Shown here one piece after another: positions 61,906 through 64,000 of a stretch of DNA of 64,000 nucleotides; within the stretch, counting starts at the first letter, position 1, and each line of letters starts with the position of its first letter. This stretch comes from Trochalopteron elliotii. Lineage: Eukaryota > Chordata > Aves > Passeriformes > Leiothrichidae. The DNA lies in contig JANPWX010000558.1 of assembly GCA_024734555.1 (NCBI GenBank), positions 186,001 through 250,000 of the forward strand, read 5' to 3'. A model generated the notes under the pieces. The model made no database searches and was not told the DNA's origin. It was given only the letters and a program-made list of their open reading frames with translations. The position numbers were made by a program, and so were the translations under genes.

Positions 61906-64000
61906 AAGAAGTTAAAATATTTCTTTAATAAAAGTAGCAATGGCTCCCATTTAACATTATTACAGTCATTTCACTGATTCTGTTGGCAAAAAGTCTTAAG
62001 GAACAATTTTGTTAGAAAAAGACTAGTGTCCTTACTAAATACAATTTTTAAATCACTTTCCAAACAGTGTTAGGTTCAACTTTCAGATTAAATTAAGGCT
62101 TGTCTGACACCAGAGATCAGATGTGCTTTGTGCAGGGGAAAGCTGGCAGAAGTTAATTTAGGGAGGAAGTACATCCAAATCCACTTTTACTAAACTTATT
62201 TCTGAACTAGTCTTCTTGATCTCATTGTCATACATATATACATGCATGTGTGTGAAAGTCTGCCATATGTATCTGAAATGTCTAGGCCTAGAAAATAATC
62301 TACACACATGACAAAGACTTCAAAACATTTCATTCATATCTATCTCAATTTCCTCATAAAGAAAAATAAACTGGCACAGTGTTTCCTGAAACAATGTAGC
62401 AACAAACTACAGGTAAAACAATTAGACATTACTATAATGGGAAAATTAAGTGATAAAAAGAGTCTAAGCATAAACGGTTTTCTTAAATAGAAAAGATAAA
62501 ACTCTGGCTACGAGGAAATCAAAGTTATAGCTTCTGCTGACTTAACAGAACCACAGAAAGGAGGGGTGAAAGTCAGGCTTCCCTATCCTCTTCATTATGA
62601 ATGTTTCATAATAAAGATACATAACACAAAATTCAGAGTAGAAGGAAGAGGTGGTAAGAGGGACATGGACCCCACCCTACCACTGGCAGCAGGATCCAAG
62701 CCATGCCACTGCCCCACTTCTGAAACACACAGTTGGTTCCCACCATTAGTTGAACAGCGGTTTTTCAAGAAATAGATTAACTCCTGCTCACCACTTTTAG
62801 GAATACATTTTTGGCGAGCCAGAAAAAAAGAAAAGAAAATAATTTTTATGCACCCAGCTTCATAAAATGTAGTTATCTATTTTCTTCAGGTTTTAGAGAG
62901 TGGAATGACCTTGCCCCTTGGCAGATTTTTGGCAAGAAAGCCCAAGATAGAAATGCAATAATGTGCTCCAAGATCTTGACCTAACCTCTACTTAGCACAT
63001 TTCTGACACTTATCTAAAGGGGAAAGTCACACATTACCTTTTTAGTGCAACAATTAACATCAAGACAAAAGCAAAAGCAGCTAAACCCAGACGTTTCAAA
63101 TACAGAGACAGCAAAATGGGTACAGAATCGTTGATCTGTATACCCTGGGTTTGCTGTGATATGGGTGCTTAGCTGCACTTGGAGAATTTCAAGCACTTTT
63201 GAAGTATGAAGCATTGCCAAGTATTAGCTCAGACGTGTTAAATACATTGTCAGGTGGCTATACTCTGGTTAAATATAATAGAAAGTGACCACACGTTTCC
63301 TACAGTTTGGAGCTTTGCAGCGAGAATGCAGAATGAATGAACTTTACACTATGCAACTGACAGAGAAGGACAGCAACTGTTCCACTTAGAAAGTGTAACT
63401 GAAAGAACAGAACCTAATATCTGATCCCTTTAGGCCCGGTAATAGCATTAAAAGCTACTGTAAGTAATGTAGAAACATATTCTGCTACACACAAGGACAA
63501 TTCTCTAAACTGCTTAGTTTGTATCTTCACCCCAGCCCGTCATTTTCACTTGTGTAACTTCTCCCTCTCAGGGCAGCTGATACCCTTCCATTCCCAATGT
63601 AGCTGTTTAGAATATTCAGGGAATCAAATTAAAATAGATACTCACATCAATAGTTTGGATTTTCTGGCCCTAAATGCTAGCCTCTGCCTAGAGGTGCTAA
63701 GATTGGTACAAGATTTGAGAGGACCTTATTTGCAGTTTCCTAATTTTAGATCTTCTCTGTGGACTGTACAGGCAGCCAAGACAGAAGCCAAGACAGAAGG
63801 TCTTTGACGATGCCCTAGGTGACCATGCCCAAACCTATGGCTCTTTCTATGGGCAAAGATGTGCAAAAACAGCCCCAGAAAAATCTTAAAAACACATTCT
63901 CTGGGGTTTTTTCCCTGCCATCAAGATAGAAGAATAAAGATGTTCTACACAGCTATTCACAAAATCCTCCCAAATTTTTTACAGTCCCAAATGAATTTCT

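Larger units (their letters stand above)
34044..64000 (-). other. TSPAN9: TSPAN9 long 5' intron (partial)
   Basis: The first coding exon (about 21 codons starting at the initiator Met) was searched for on the minus strand up to the window end and not seen. The human gene also has very large 5' introns, so this 30-kb stretch is most simply intronic. Apart from the repeats listed separately it is AT-rich, with only short ORFs and no recognised exon. Long stretches without any called feature (for example 37000-40500, 42200-51000, 53940-60180, 61900-64000) hold nothing I can name. Confidence 0.7.

Noticed and set aside
34044..64000. Search for the TSPAN9 first coding exon
   Set aside because: I found no minus-strand ATG followed by the expected cysteine-rich start and a GT donor. 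The exon is presumably beyond the right edge.
1..64000. tRNA, rRNA, snRNA or microRNA genes
   Set aside because: No cloverleaf boxes, snRNA start words or convincing long hairpins were seen. The hairpins found are too short for pre-microRNAs.

Overview
The window is vertebrate nuclear DNA, almost certainly from a bird. The evidence is small multi-exon genes with short GT-AG introns, many CR1 LINE fragments in both orientations, and one solo LTR resembling the avian (passerine-type) ERVL family. I see no bacterial-style operons, CRISPR arrays, tRNA or rRNA genes.

Two protein-coding genes can be read exon by exon, both on the minus strand. PARP11 (mono-ADP-ribosyltransferase, WWE plus PARP catalytic domain) occupies 4616-12006 with seven coding exons whose phases join into 330 codons. 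Its 5' start probably lies in the CpG-rich block at 15110-15414, which runs into a 394-base assembly gap. TSPAN9 (tetraspanin-9) has its last six coding exons at 28672-34043, giving residues 22-239 of the 239 expected. The first coding exon (about 21 residues) was not found in the window, so 34044-64000 is read as part of one very long 5' intron.

Layout: 1-4047 is downstream of PARP11 with nothing recognised except one odd ORF. 4048-12006 is PARP11, with a 1.4-kb CR1 in one intron. 12007-15109 is probably the first PARP11 intron. 15110-16455 is CpG island, gap and an unusual hexanucleotide array. 16456-24670 is intergenic: three adjacent CR1 fragments, a TTTG-rich tract, an ERVL-like LTR and a pyrimidine-rich degenerate minisatellite. 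24671-28671 is the probable TSPAN9 3' UTR. 28672-34043 holds the TSPAN9 exons. The rest is intron with CR1 pieces and simple repeats.

The two genes have unrelated jobs (ADP-ribosylation signalling versus membrane microdomain organisation) and show no sign of co-regulation. Their tandem adjacency differs from the human arrangement as I recall it, which suggests an inversion in one lineage. No clearly new biological system is visible. The most unusual sequence is the higher-order hexamer array beside the gap at the presumed PARP11 promoter, followed by the minisatellite past the TSPAN9 3' end and a nested inverted repeat in the TSPAN9 intron.
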